The notes under the pieces are model-generated. The model was given only the letters and a program-made list of their open reading frames with translations, searched no databases and was not told where the DNA came from. Made by a program: the position numbers and the translations under genes. Below, one piece after another: positions 6,487 to 14,982 of a stretch of 16,316 nt of DNA (position 1 is its first letter; the number at the start of each line of letters is the position of its first letter). Source of the DNA: an uncultured Alphaproteobacteria bacterium (GTDB lineage: Bacteria > Pseudomonadota > Alphaproteobacteria > TMED127); the NCBI GenBank assembly GCA_902567145.1, contig CACFLM010000012.1, positions 1 to 16,316 of the forward strand, in the 5' to 3' direction.

Positions 6487-8004
6487 TTAAAGATTTACTG
6501 TAACTGCTTTAACTTCAGTATAATTTTTAAGAACTTCATGACCCATTTCTCTTCCCCATCCAGACTCTTTATATCCGCCAAATGGAAGGGATGCGTCAAA
6601 AATATTGTGACAATTTATCCAAACTGTTCCTGCTCTTATTTTTGCAGCGAGCTTGTGTGCTGTGCTAATATCCTTGGTCCATACACTAGCGGCTAAACCA
6701 AAGTTTGTATTATTTGCTTCTTCGGCGATTTTTTCTAAACTCTCGTCAGAAAAAGGTTGAGCACAAACAACGGGTCCAAATATCTCCTCTTTAACTAATG
6801 TCATGTCAGCATTTGTTTTCGCAAAGACTGTGGGATGTACAAAATGTCCACCGGAAGAATTATCATATTTTCCTCCCGCTATAATTTCTCCACCTTCTGA
6901 CTTACCAGAATCAATATATCCTGAGACTTTTTTAAATTGCTCATCAGATATTAGTGGTCCCATTTCAGTTGAAGTATCCATACCCGGTCCAACTTTAATG
7001 TTTTCAGCAATTTTGGCTATGCCTTCTGAAACTTGGTCAAAGACCTTTTCATGAGCAAATAATCTTGATCCTGCACAACAACATTGTCCGTGATTAAAGA
7101 AAATTGCGGATGCAGCACCAGCAATAGCAGCATCAATATCTGCATCAGGAAAAACTATCGTAGGTGATTTGCCTCCTAGCTCCAGAGATACCTTTTTAAG
7201 ATTCCCTGCTGCCGCTTTCGTAATTATTTTACCTACTTCAGTCGAACCTGTGAAAGCAACCTTATCCACCATAGGATGTTCAGCTAAAGGTGCCCCAGCT
7301 TCTTCACCAAATCCAGTAACCATATTTAACACACCTTTTGGTAGAAGATCTGATTCGTGAATGATTTCCATTAGTCTGAGTGCAGAGAGTGGAGTTTGTT
7401 CAGCTGGTTTCATAACTACTGTGCAACCTGCAGTTAATGCCGGTGCAATCTTCCATGCTGCCATCAAGAGTGGAAAATTCCATGGAATAATCTGACCACA
7501 AACTCCTACTGGTTCTCTTAAAGTATAACTATGATATTTAGCACCTGGGGTATATAAACAGGAGTAGGGAATTGTATTTCCTTCAATCTTAGTGGCCCAA
7601 CCAGCCATGTATCTAAAAATATCTGAAGAAAGTGGTACATCAGCCGCACCAGCGACAGCAACGGGTTTACCATTATCTAATGATTCGAGTTGTGCTAACT
7701 CTTCATTATGTTTATCTATTAGTTCTCCGATTTTCCAAATAATCTTACCCTTTTCGTTATTTGGCATATCAGTCCATATTCCGGAATCAAAAGCTGATCT
7801 AGCTGCTTTAACAGCTGCGTCAATATCTTTAGAATCCCCAGCAGAACAGGTTGATATTTTTTTACCAGTTGCAGGGTCTTCAACATCAAAAGTTTTACCA
7901 GATTTTGGTTCAACCCACTCTCCGTTGATATATAATTTCTTTGTTTGATTAAGAAATTTACCTACATTATCGTTTACTGTATAGTTTAGTATCGATGCGT
8001 CCAT
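6487..8004 (-). CDS. NAD(P)-dependent aldehyde dehydrogenase, ALDH1/2-like
   Basis: From the ATG at 8004 the product is 505 residues, normal for the family. Key sites are IPWNFP with the oxyanion Asn at about 176, the nucleotide motif FTGSTEVG at about 251-258, the general base Glu in LELGGKS at about 275, the catalytic Cys in GQCCCAGSR at about 309, and the late EEIFGPVV and PFGGYKESGWGRE blocks. A longer frame starts at 8049, but the ATG at 8004 has a perfect GGAGG 5 bases upstream, so I prefer it. It oxidises an aldehyde to its acid with NAD(P)+ in the cytosol. The GQCCCAGSR type covers acetaldehyde, phenylacetaldehyde and betaine aldehyde enzymes, so the substrate is undetermined. Its neighbours are the acetate symporter operon downstream and hisI upstream, 121 bases away. 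A candidate promoter precedes it. Confidence 0.9.
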   Translation of the reverse strand: MDASILNYTVNDNVGKFLNQTKKLYINGEWVEPKSGKTFDVEDPATGKKISTCSAGDSKDIDAAVKAARSAFDSGIWTDMPNNEKGKIIWKIGELIDKHNEELAQLESLDNGKPVAVAGAADVPLSSDIFRYMAGWATKIEGNTIPYSCLYTPGAKYHSYTLREPVGVCGQIIPWNFPLLMAAWKIAPALTAGCTVVMKPAEQTPLSALRLMEIIHESDLLPKGVLNMVTGFGEEAGAPLAEHPMVDKVAFTGSTEVGKIITKAAAGNLKKVSLELGGKSPTIVFPDADIDAAIAGAASAIFFNHGQCCCAGSRLFAHEKVFDQVSEGIAKIAENIKVGPGMDTSTEMGPLISDEQFKKVSGYIDSGKSEGGEIIAGGKYDNSSGGHFVHPTVFAKTNADMTLVKEEIFGPVVCAQPFSDESLEKIAEEANNTNFGLAASVWTKDISTAHKLAAKIRAGTVWINCHNIFDASLPFGGYKESGWGREMGHEVLKNYTEVKAVTVNL

Positions 8005-8009
8005 TTTTT

Positions 8010-8014
8010 CCTCC
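8010..8014 (-). promoter_or_regulatory. Strong ribosome binding site of the aldehyde dehydrogenase
   Basis: On the minus strand GGAGG sits exactly 5 bases before the ATG at 8004. It is the best Shine-Dalgarno sequence in the window, implies high expression, and rules against the upstream start at 8049. Confidence 0.8.
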
Positions 8015-8039
8015 AATAAATAAAACGTTCTATGATTAA

Positions 8040-8068
8040 GATATACCAATACTAAAATTTAATTACAA
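8040..8068 (-). promoter_or_regulatory. Candidate promoter of the aldehyde dehydrogenase gene
   Basis: On the minus strand TTGTAA (8068-8063) and TATATC (8045-8040) are separated by 17 bases, an acceptable sigma-70 spacing, in the 121-base gap between hisI and this gene. The predicted transcript start would lie about 30 bases before the ATG. The surroundings are so AT-rich that such matches arise easily, so this is tentative. Confidence 0.3.
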
Positions 8069-8125
8069 CATTCTTAAGTATAAAAAGGTGATTTGGAACT
8101 CGGATAATCATGTGAATAAAACTAA

Positions 8126-8599
8126 TTACAGTTTTGTTGGGTTTGGAGCATCTCCATATATCTCTTTAGGATCAAAAATCTTTTTTTCTTCAATGAATTC
8201 AAGTTTATCAACATATTTGCTATTTTTTGATGAAAGTTTTCTGTAAAAACAAGATTTATATCCAACATGACAGCTAGCTTTTAAGCCTGCTAGTTCAACT
8301 TTAAAAATGACACAGTCTTGGTCATCGTCTATATTAATTTCTTTAATCTTTTGTTTTAATCCACTGGTCTCACCCTTTTTCCATATACATTTCCTGCTTC
8401 TAGACCAGTAGTGTGCTTCTTTTGTTTCCATGGAGAGTCTAAAAGCTTCTTTATTCATATACCCATGCATTAAAATTTCATTATTGGATTTTTCAACCGT
8501 TATCACTGGAATTAAGTTTTTTTCGTCGAATTTTGGTTGTAAAATTTTACCTTCTTCAACTTCAAAAACTGATATTCTTCTTTTAAATAGTTCAACCAT
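8126..8599 (-). CDS. hisI: Phosphoribosyl-AMP cyclohydrolase
   Basis: The 157-residue product opens the ring of phosphoribosyl-AMP, the third step of histidine synthesis, in the cytosol. Family blocks are LIPVITVEKSNNEILMHGYMN, AHYWSRSRKCIWKKGETSG and the metal-binding ASCHVGYKSCFYRK. The usual Asp-Cys-Asp metal motif reads IDDDQDC here, with Asp in the Cys position and a Cys four residues later. I believe this variant occurs in other alphaproteobacterial HisI, but could not check. There is no HisE domain. The N-terminal 25 residues and the tail from about 125 are longer than in the minimal enzyme. Its ATG overlaps the folE stop by one base (TAATG), and the folE-hisI pair is common in Alphaproteobacteria. 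No other his gene is in the window. Confidence 0.88.
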   Translation of the reverse strand: MVELFKRRISVFEVEEGKILQPKFDEKNLIPVITVEKSNNEILMHGYMNKEAFRLSMETKEAHYWSRSRKCIWKKGETSGLKQKIKEINIDDDQDCVIFKVELAGLKASCHVGYKSCFYRKLSSKNSKYVDKLEFIEEKKIFDPKEIYGDAPNPTKL

Positions 8600-9207
8600 T
8601 AATCTGTAATATAGCTTAGAAATCTTCTTTGTAGTTCTAAATTGGTTTTAAATTCACCCAAGAAAGTATTAGTGATTGTTGATACGTTTGGTTTCTCTAC
8701 ACCCCTAGTTGTCATACACTGATGAATGGCTCTAATATAAACTGCAACTCCTTTTGGTTTCATTGAACTTTGTATTGCAGAAGAGATTTGTTGAGTCATT
8801 GTCTCTTGAGTTTGAAGTCTTTTTGCAAAAATTTCTACAGTTCTAGCAAGTTTTGATATCCCAACTACTCTTTTAACTGGAATGTAGGCTATATGGGCTA
8901 TTCCAATAACAGGAACCATATGATGTTCACAGTGAGAATTAAAAGGGATATCTTTTAACATAACCATATCTTGATAACCCTGGACATCCTCAAATGTCTT
9001 AGATAAGTACTTTTCGGCTGATTCCTTATATCCTGAAAAAAATTCTTCATAAGCATTAATAACCCTTTTAGGCGTTTCTCTTAACCCTTCTCTTTCAGGG
9101 TCGTCACCAGCCCATTTGATTAGAGTTTCTACAGCCTTTTCAGCTTCTTTTCTACTTACCTTATTTTGGTGAGCAAGTTTAATATTTTTAGGTGAACTTG
9201 AATCCAT
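8599..9207 (-). CDS. folE: GTP cyclohydrolase I
   Basis: The 202-residue product converts GTP to dihydroneopterin triphosphate, the first step to folate and other pterins. Visible motifs are ETPKRVINAYEEFFSGY, the zinc and active-site block HCEHHMVPVIGIAHIAYIP, the LARTVEIFAKRLQTQETMT helix, and HQCMTTRGVEKPN, whose Cys is the other zinc ligand. Length is normal for bacterial FolE type I. Only a weak AGAAAG lies upstream of the ATG. The gene is first of a pair with hisI and diverges from fhcA over a 101-base AT-rich gap. Because H4MPT as well as folate needs a pterin made from GTP, a link with fhcA is possible, but the sequence only shows adjacency. Confidence 0.93.
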   Translation of the reverse strand: MDSSSPKNIKLAHQNKVSRKEAEKAVETLIKWAGDDPEREGLRETPKRVINAYEEFFSGYKESAEKYLSKTFEDVQGYQDMVMLKDIPFNSHCEHHMVPVIGIAHIAYIPVKRVVGISKLARTVEIFAKRLQTQETMTQQISSAIQSSMKPKGVAVYIRAIHQCMTTRGVEKPNVSTITNTFLGEFKTNLELQRRFLSYITD

Positions 9208-9308
9208 AATTTTTATCTTTCTAATTAAATATAACAGATATTAATTTTGTATTTAAAAAAAAAATTTAAAGTAATATATTTAATACTACTTAAAATTTAA
9301 TTTGCAAA
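9208..9308. promoter_or_regulatory. Divergent AT-rich promoter region between folE and fhcA
   Basis: This 101-base gap separates two diverging start codons and must hold the promoters for both directions. It contains a run of ten A at 9255-9264 flanked by TTT and TTTAAA, and several TA-rich hexamers that could be -10 boxes, for example TAATAT shortly after the A-run. No clear operator or riboswitch stem is visible. Individual promoter boxes cannot be fixed because nearly everything is A or T. Confidence 0.5.
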
Positions 9309-10958
9309 ATGAAATTTAAAATCATAAATGGAATATTATACGACCCTACACAAAATTTTAATAAAAAAATTCAAGATATTTATGTTGAAAATGGTTTGAT
9401 TGTTAAACCATCTGTGTCAGAAACTTCTAAATTTAATGATACTTATGACGCAAGTGGAATGATTGTCATGGCTGGAGCTATTGATATTCATTCACATATA
9501 GCTGGAGGTAATGTTAATAATGCAAGATTATTATCTCCTGAAATTCACTCTAATTTTTTAGAACATAATCTTCATAGAAAAAAGATACTTCCAAGTTTTA
9601 ATTCAAGGTGGACATCTGAAGGAACAGGTTACAGATACGCCGAGATGGGCTTTACAACAGTAATAGAACCTGCAGTCTTGCCGATTAATTCTTTCTTAAC
9701 TCAGCTCGAACTTGAAAAAATACCTATGATAGATAAAGGGTGTTTGGGAATTGTAGGTAATGATAATTTTTTACTTAATGCTTTAAATAAAAAAAAAGGA
9801 CAGTCTTATATTGATGATTATGTTGCTTGGAATGTAAATTCAGCAAAGTGTATTGGTCTTAAAGTAATTAATGCAGGAGGAACGGAATTATTTAAATTTA
9901 CTGGTGAATCTCAATCTTTTAGTTTAGATGATATAGTTCCAGAATATGGAGTAAGTTCAAGAAACATTCTTGAGTCTCTTAATATTGCAAATGAAAATTT
10001 AAAAATTCCTCACCCTATCCACGTTCATTGCAACAATCTTGGTATGGCAGGAAATGTAAGCTCGATTATAGATACAATTGATGCTGCTCAAGGCAGAAGA
10101 ATGCACTTAGCACATATTCAATTTTATGGATATGGTAATAAAGGTAAAAAAGGCTTTTCATCGGGAGCATTAGAACTAGCTGATAAAATAAATAAAAATA
10201 AAAATATATCTGTTGATATTGGTCAAGTTATGTTTAAACCAACAATTACAATTTCTTCTGATATTTGGAAGCAAAACCAAGCAAAATCAAATGCTCATCC
10301 AAATAAATGGATTATTTCTGAGGTGGAAGATGGTGGTGGTGGAATTATTCCTTATGAATATAAAGAAAAAAATTTTATAAATTCATTGCAATGGATAATT
10401 GGTTTAGAACTTTTTTTGTTAATAAAAGATCCATGGAGAGTCTTTTTAACAACTGATCATCCTAATGGAGCTCCGTTCACCTCTTATCCAGAATTATTAA
10501 GATTATTAATGGATCAAGATTTCAGAAACTCTGAAATTGAAAGAATTAATCCTCATGCCAAAGAAATAAGTAATCTTAAATCTATCAAAAGAATATACAG
10601 TCTATACGAAATTGCAATTATGACAAGGGCAGCTCCAGCAAGAATTTTGGGTTTAAATGATAGGGGTTCACTAAAGCCTGGTTCAGTAGCTGACATATCT
10701 ATTTACAATCCCAATAAACCTATTGATAAAATGTTTAGAAATGCTGAACATGTATTTAAAGACGGAGTTGAGATTGTAAGAAATGGTAAGATATTAAAAT
10801 ATTTAAAAACTTCAACAAAGTGTCTTGAGCTTAAATATGATTATAAAATTCATAAAAATATAAGTAGTTGGTTTAGCAATTATTATTCTTTGAGTTTAAA
10901 GGAATTTGAAATTGATGAGGATTTTTTTAGTGATAATAATTTTCAAGTTATAAACTAA
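9309..10958 (+). CDS. fhcA: Formyltransferase/hydrolase complex subunit A, FwdA/FmdA-family amidohydrolase
   Basis: The 549-residue product is a binuclear-metal amidohydrolase matching the FhcA/FmdA/FwdA family over its full length. Metal sites are intact: IDIHSHIAG (His 61 and 63), the Lys 185 in LKVINAGG that is carboxylated in this family, HVHCNN (His 238/240), HLAHIQFY (266/269) and TTDHPNG (Asp 383). Further blocks typical of FhcA are TGYRYAEMGFTT, SVDIGQVMF, ALELADKIN-like residues and MTRAAPARILGL near the end. In methylotrophs the Fhc complex hydrolyses formyl-H4MPT to formate with FhcB, C and D. Here it stands alone: folE diverges upstream and the RND gene converges 2 bases downstream. 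It starts at ATG 9309 with no clear ribosome site. The family call is solid; activity without partner subunits is unknown. Confidence 0.85.
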   Translation: MKFKIINGILYDPTQNFNKKIQDIYVENGLIVKPSVSETSKFNDTYDASGMIVMAGAIDIHSHIAGGNVNNARLLSPEIHSNFLEHNLHRKKILPSFNSRWTSEGTGYRYAEMGFTTVIEPAVLPINSFLTQLELEKIPMIDKGCLGIVGNDNFLLNALNKKKGQSYIDDYVAWNVNSAKCIGLKVINAGGTELFKFTGESQSFSLDDIVPEYGVSSRNILESLNIANENLKIPHPIHVHCNNLGMAGNVSSIIDTIDAAQGRRMHLAHIQFYGYGNKGKKGFSSGALELADKINKNKNISVDIGQVMFKPTITISSDIWKQNQAKSNAHPNKWIISEVEDGGGGIIPYEYKEKNFINSLQWIIGLELFLLIKDPWRVFLTTDHPNGAPFTSYPELLRLLMDQDFRNSEIERINPHAKEISNLKSIKRIYSLYEIAIMTRAAPARILGLNDRGSLKPGSVADISIYNPNKPIDKMFRNAEHVFKDGVEIVRNGKILKYLKTSTKCLELKYDYKIHKNISSWFSNYYSLSLKEFEIDEDFFSDNNFQVIN

Positions 10959-10960
10959 AT

Positions 10961-13900
10961 CTATGACTGGTCTCTATCTATTATTTTAAAGAAAAAAGGT
11001 GTTACAAATAAGGTGAGCATAATTGAAAAAATAATGCCTGTAATTAAGACTATACCAATTGTTAGCCTAGATTCATAACCTGCACCCGATCCTATTACAA
11101 GAGGAACGATACCAATTACAGTTGATAAACCGGTCATTACGACAGGTCTAAATCTCATTTTGCAAGCTCTTAAAAGAGAATTATATGAATTGTGCCCTTT
11201 TCTTTTTATTTGCCTTGCAAATTCTACTATTAGTATTCCATTTTTGGCTGAAATACCAGTAAGTATAATGAGTCCAATCTGACTAAAAATATTTAGTGAA
11301 TTATTAAAAAAGAATATGGCAGCTAGTGGCGCTAGTAAAGTTAAAGGAACCGATAACATTATAATAAAAGGAAATTTATAACTTTCAAATTGAGCACATA
11401 AAATCAAATATACAAACAAGATTGATACAAAAAATAAAAAATAGAATTGACTCATAGATTTTTTATATTCCTTGCTTTGGCCTTTAAAATCAATTTTATA
11501 GTTTCCTTTAAGTTTTTCTTTGGAAGTTTTTTCTAAATAATTTATTGCCTCTCCCAGTGAATAACCTTTTTTTAGACCTGCACTCAATGTAATAGATCTC
11601 ATTTTATTATATCTATTTAATTCTTTAGCTTCAGTTACCTCTTTAAATTTTAGTAAATTATCTAACCTTACATACTTTCCATCATTGGATTTTACCTCAA
11701 AAACTCCAATATCTCTTACGTTTTTCCTCTTATTTTTCTTTGCTTGAACTATTACATAATATTCTTCTCCATTATCGATAAAAGTATTAATTTTTCGACC
11801 TGCAAGAAGTATTTCAAGGGTTCTACCAATTTCATTATTTGAGACTTTAAGATCAGAAGTTTTATTTCTGTCAATATTAACTTTTAATTGAGGACGATTT
11901 TTTTTATAATCAATTCTTGCAAAAAGAAAGTTTTCATTTTTCTTTAATTCTTCTAAAATTATCTTCATATTTTTATTTATGTTTTTATACTCATCTCCGG
12001 ATATAACAAATTGAAGTTGTTGGCCCGATCTTCTTTGACCTAAACCTCTTGGTGGAAAGATTATGACCTTTGAGTCAGTAATATCTTTTGATAAACTTTT
12101 AAATTCCTCAATGATATCCCAGATTCTTCTTCTATCATCCCAATGGTTTAAAACTATGATACCTAACCCATCGCTAAAATTTTCAGTTCCTGAGAAACTT
12201 CTTGGCACTCTTAGAAGAATTCTTTTGGCTTCTTTATTTTCGTTGAACTTTATTAGTTTTTTTTCAAGTTTAAGCATTTGATTAACTGTATTTTCAAAAG
12301 TAGATCCCTCTGGAGATTCCATAACCATTATAAAAACTCCTCTATCTTCTTGTGGAGCGAATTCTTTTGGTATTTTTTTATAAAGGTAAAAGGATATTAC
12401 AATTATTGGTATAATTATGATTATATAAATATGTTTATTATTTAAAAGAAATTTTAAAGAATTAATGTAAATGTTCTCAAATTTTCTAGATTGATTTTTT
12501 TTAGAAGAGAAATCTAATAGCTTTGAACATAGCATTGGTGTTAGTGATAACGAGATTATCGTAGAAAAGAATACAGCTGATATAACAGTAATGGCAAGCT
12601 CTAGAAACAATTTTGCAGTATCACCTTCCAAAAAAATAATAGGTATGAAAATGCTTATAAGGACTACAGAGGTAGATACAATTGCAAATAAGACTTCTTT
12701 AGATCCACTAATTGCTGCATTTATTTTTGTTTCACCTGCTTCAATTTTCTTGTGTATATTTTCTAACATAACAATTGAGTCATCAATAACTAATCCTGTA
12801 CATAAAACTAGTGCTAATAATGTTATTAAGTTTATAGAAAAACCAAAAAAATTAAGAAATATGAATGTTGATAAAATTGAAATAGGAACTGTTATAACAG
12901 GGATTATTGTACTTTTAATATTTTTAAGAAAGATTAGAATTATCATTGCCACTAGGAGCATTGCAAAGCATAAAGTAAAAATTACTTCTTCTAAAGCTTC
13001 AGACACAAAAAGTGAAGTATCATAGCTTTGATAAATTTTAATATTTTCTGGAAGTTCTTTCTGAATTCTATTAAATTCTTCTTTAATTCTATCAGTTACT
13101 TCAATAAGATTTGCTGATTTTTGCTTTAAAATTCCAAGTCCAATCATCTCTTCTGCATTACCTCTAAAAATTTGTCTTGTTTCCTCAGGACCTATTTCGA
13201 TTTTTGCAACATCACCTAATCTAACAAAGGAGAAATCATCAACTTTTTTTATTACCAAATTTTTAAAGTCACTAACACTAGTATATCCACTTTCCAATTT
13301 TACAGTATAATCTCTAAATTTAGACTCTATTCTGCCAGCAGGAATCTCTACATTTTCACTTAAGATTTTTTGTTCTATTTCACTAACAGATATTTCATAT
13401 TGAGATAATTTAATGGGGTCAACCCAAATTCTTAATGATTTTTTTTTCCCGCCTGATATTCTAACCTTTGCAACTCCGGGGATAACTGAAAGTCTATCAA
13501 CTAAGAATCTCTCTGCATAATCTGTCAAATCAAGTTGATTAATATCATTAGAAGTAAGATTTAACCACATGATAGCATTTGAGTCGGAATCTATTTTTGA
13601 AATTTCTGGTACTTCAGCGTCTTTTGGGAGATTGTCTGAAATTCTAGCAACAGCATCTCTAACATCATTAGCAGCTTCATTAATCTCTTTATCAATTTTA
13701 AATTCAATAGTTACTTTCGATCTTCCATCTCTGCTAACTGAAGAAATTGATTCGATGCCATCAATTCCACTAATTTGTCCCTCTATAATTTCAGTAATTT
13801 TTGTTTCTATTATTTCTGAAGCTGCACCGGCATATAATGTATCAATTGTTATTTCTGATCTTTCAATATCTGGAAACTGACGAAGTGGTAATTCTTTTAA

Positions 13901-13984
13901 TGAAAGGAAACCAAGAATAATTAGGAAAATTGAAAGAACAGAACAAAAAACTGGTTTTCTAATAAAAAACTCTGATAAATTCAT
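10961..13984 (-). CDS. RND efflux permease, HAE1/AcrB-like inner-membrane pump
   Basis: The 1007-residue product has the AcrB layout: membrane helix 1 (residues 12-30), a periplasmic porter domain, helices 2-6 from about 332, a second periplasmic domain and a closing helix bundle. Proton-relay residues are seen as GLVIDDSIVMLEN (Asp 401 and 402) and AKNGILIVEFARQ in the second half. FVTPFFFKI closes the protein, close to the usual end. Such pumps move lipophilic compounds from periplasm or membrane outward by proton antiport, together with an adaptor and a TolC-type channel. Its start overlaps the adaptor stop by 4 bases. No TolC gene is in the window. The motif set is of the multidrug (HAE) type rather than the heavy-metal type; the substrate cannot be predicted. 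The gene ends 2 bases from the convergent fhcA stop. Confidence 0.93.
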   Translation of the reverse strand: MNLSEFFIRKPVFCSVLSIFLIILGFLSLKELPLRQFPDIERSEITIDTLYAGAASEIIETKITEIIEGQISGIDGIESISSVSRDGRSKVTIEFKIDKEINEAANDVRDAVARISDNLPKDAEVPEISKIDSDSNAIMWLNLTSNDINQLDLTDYAERFLVDRLSVIPGVAKVRISGGKKKSLRIWVDPIKLSQYEISVSEIEQKILSENVEIPAGRIESKFRDYTVKLESGYTSVSDFKNLVIKKVDDFSFVRLGDVAKIEIGPEETRQIFRGNAEEMIGLGILKQKSANLIEVTDRIKEEFNRIQKELPENIKIYQSYDTSLFVSEALEEVIFTLCFAMLLVAMIILIFLKNIKSTIIPVITVPISILSTFIFLNFFGFSINLITLLALVLCTGLVIDDSIVMLENIHKKIEAGETKINAAISGSKEVLFAIVSTSVVLISIFIPIIFLEGDTAKLFLELAITVISAVFFSTIISLSLTPMLCSKLLDFSSKKNQSRKFENIYINSLKFLLNNKHIYIIIIIPIIVISFYLYKKIPKEFAPQEDRGVFIMVMESPEGSTFENTVNQMLKLEKKLIKFNENKEAKRILLRVPRSFSGTENFSDGLGIIVLNHWDDRRRIWDIIEEFKSLSKDITDSKVIIFPPRGLGQRRSGQQLQFVISGDEYKNINKNMKIILEELKKNENFLFARIDYKKNRPQLKVNIDRNKTSDLKVSNNEIGRTLEILLAGRKINTFIDNGEEYYVIVQAKKNKRKNVRDIGVFEVKSNDGKYVRLDNLLKFKEVTEAKELNRYNKMRSITLSAGLKKGYSLGEAINYLEKTSKEKLKGNYKIDFKGQSKEYKKSMSQFYFLFFVSILFVYLILCAQFESYKFPFIIMLSVPLTLLAPLAAIFFFNNSLNIFSQIGLIILTGISAKNGILIVEFARQIKRKGHNSYNSLLRACKMRFRPVVMTGLSTVIGIVPLVIGSGAGYESRLTIGIVLITGIIFSIMLTLFVTPFFFKIIDRDQS

Positions 13985-14982
13985 TTTAACCTAACCACGG
14001 AGCCTTCTTTAATTTTATTTATTCCCTCAAAAATAACATTATCATCTTCTGTTAATCCCTTAAGAATCTCAATCATACCGTCTTCTTTGATTCCTACTTC
14101 AACATTTTTTTTTATAACTTCACTCTTTTTATTTATTAAATAAACATAAGAAATATCATCTTCATTGAGAATAGCATTCTCTCTAACAACAAATGAGAGC
14201 CTTTTTTCTAGAGGTATTTTTAAGGTTACCATCATTCCGGGTTTGATTTTATTATTTTTGTTTTTAATCTTCCCTAAAACCTTTAATGATCTTGATGTTT
14301 TGTCAATTACAGGGTCAATAACATAAATTTTTCCACTCACATTTTTTGGAATATTAATTCCTGGTTCTAAAAAGAAAACATCATCTAATTTAATTTTATT
14401 TGAGAAAATCTCAGGAATATAAACTTGAATCTTTAGTGTATTGATATCGTGTAATTCAGTGATAACATCACCAGGTTTTATGAATGAGCCATTGCTAAAG
14501 TTTCTTATTCCAGTGTAGCCACTAAAAGGTGCTTTTATTTTATGATCTTCTATTTTGGCCATTATTTCTTTAACTTTTCCAGATAATTTCTTTTTACTCA
14601 TCAATCTATTATCTAAAAGAGATTTAGAAATATTTCCTTTTTCAGACAATTTTAAGGCTCTCTCATAATTTATTTTTGCTTCATCTAATTCAGCATTGAC
14701 TTGGGCTAAGATAGCGTATTCTTCATCATCCATTAATTCAACAAGCAGTTCATCTTTTTGAACAAATTTTCCCTCTTGAAATATTATTTTTTTAATTTTT
14801 TCCGATACTACACTAGTAATTTTTACACTTTCATTTGATAATACAGTGCCCGGGAGTTCCAAATTATCAGAAATTTCTTTGGTTTCTGGCCTTTGTGCAC
14901 CTACAACAATAGGGTTTTGTGCATAAACTTGACTGAAACAGAAAAAAAATAAAGTAGAAAGTTTGATTAAATTTAACTTCAT
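13981..14982 (-). CDS. RND periplasmic adaptor (membrane fusion protein)
   Basis: The 333-residue product has a signal peptide (about residues 1-21, cleavage near VYA-QN). A barrel-sandwich part follows, split by a coiled-coil hairpin (about 85-150, Glu/Lys-rich), then KIKAPFSGYTGI, which closes the lipoyl-like half, and beta-barrel segments such as LKIQVYIPE and KPGMMVTLKIP. This is the AcrA/MexA layout, though without the lipobox, so it is presumably soluble or membrane-associated in the periplasm. It bridges the RND pump to an outer-membrane channel. It overlaps the pump start and the epimerase stop by 4 bases each, so the pump genes are translated in line with sugar-phosphate enzymes. Confidence 0.9.
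   Translation of the reverse strand: MKLNLIKLSTLFFFCFSQVYAQNPIVVGAQRPETKEISDNLELPGTVLSNESVKITSVVSEKIKKIIFQEGKFVQKDELLVELMDDEEYAILAQVNAELDEAKINYERALKLSEKGNISKSLLDNRLMSKKKLSGKVKEIMAKIEDHKIKAPFSGYTGIRNFSNGSFIKPGDVITELHDINTLKIQVYIPEIFSNKIKLDDVFFLEPGINIPKNVSGKIYVIDPVIDKTSRSLKVLGKIKNKNNKIKPGMMVTLKIPLEKRLSFVVRENAILNEDDISYVYLINKKSEVIKKNVEVGIKEDGMIEILKGLTEDDNVIFEGINKIKEGSVVRLK

Noticed and set aside
7592..7948. 118-codon plus-strand open frame inside the aldehyde dehydrogenase
   Set aside because: Antisense shadow of a well-conserved gene; Ser/Pro/Ala-rich composition with no motif.
8005..8049. Longer N-terminus for the aldehyde dehydrogenase
   Set aside because: The downstream ATG at 8004 has GGAGG at ideal spacing, and the extra 15 residues do not resemble the family.
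9309..10958. Dihydroorotase, hydantoinase or urease-like enzyme
   Set aside because: Several blocks (TGYRYAEMGFTT, HVHCNNLG, SVDIGQVMF, TTDHPNGAPF) are specific to the FwdA/FmdA/FhcA group rather than to those amidohydrolases.
12591..13025. 144-codon open frame on the plus strand inside the RND gene
   Set aside because: Antisense to membrane helices of the pump; no ribosome site or recognisable domain.
10961..13984. Heavy-metal (CusA-type) RND pump
   Set aside because: The proton-relay block GLVIDDSIV and overall layout are of the multidrug type; no CusA-like methionine triad was seen.
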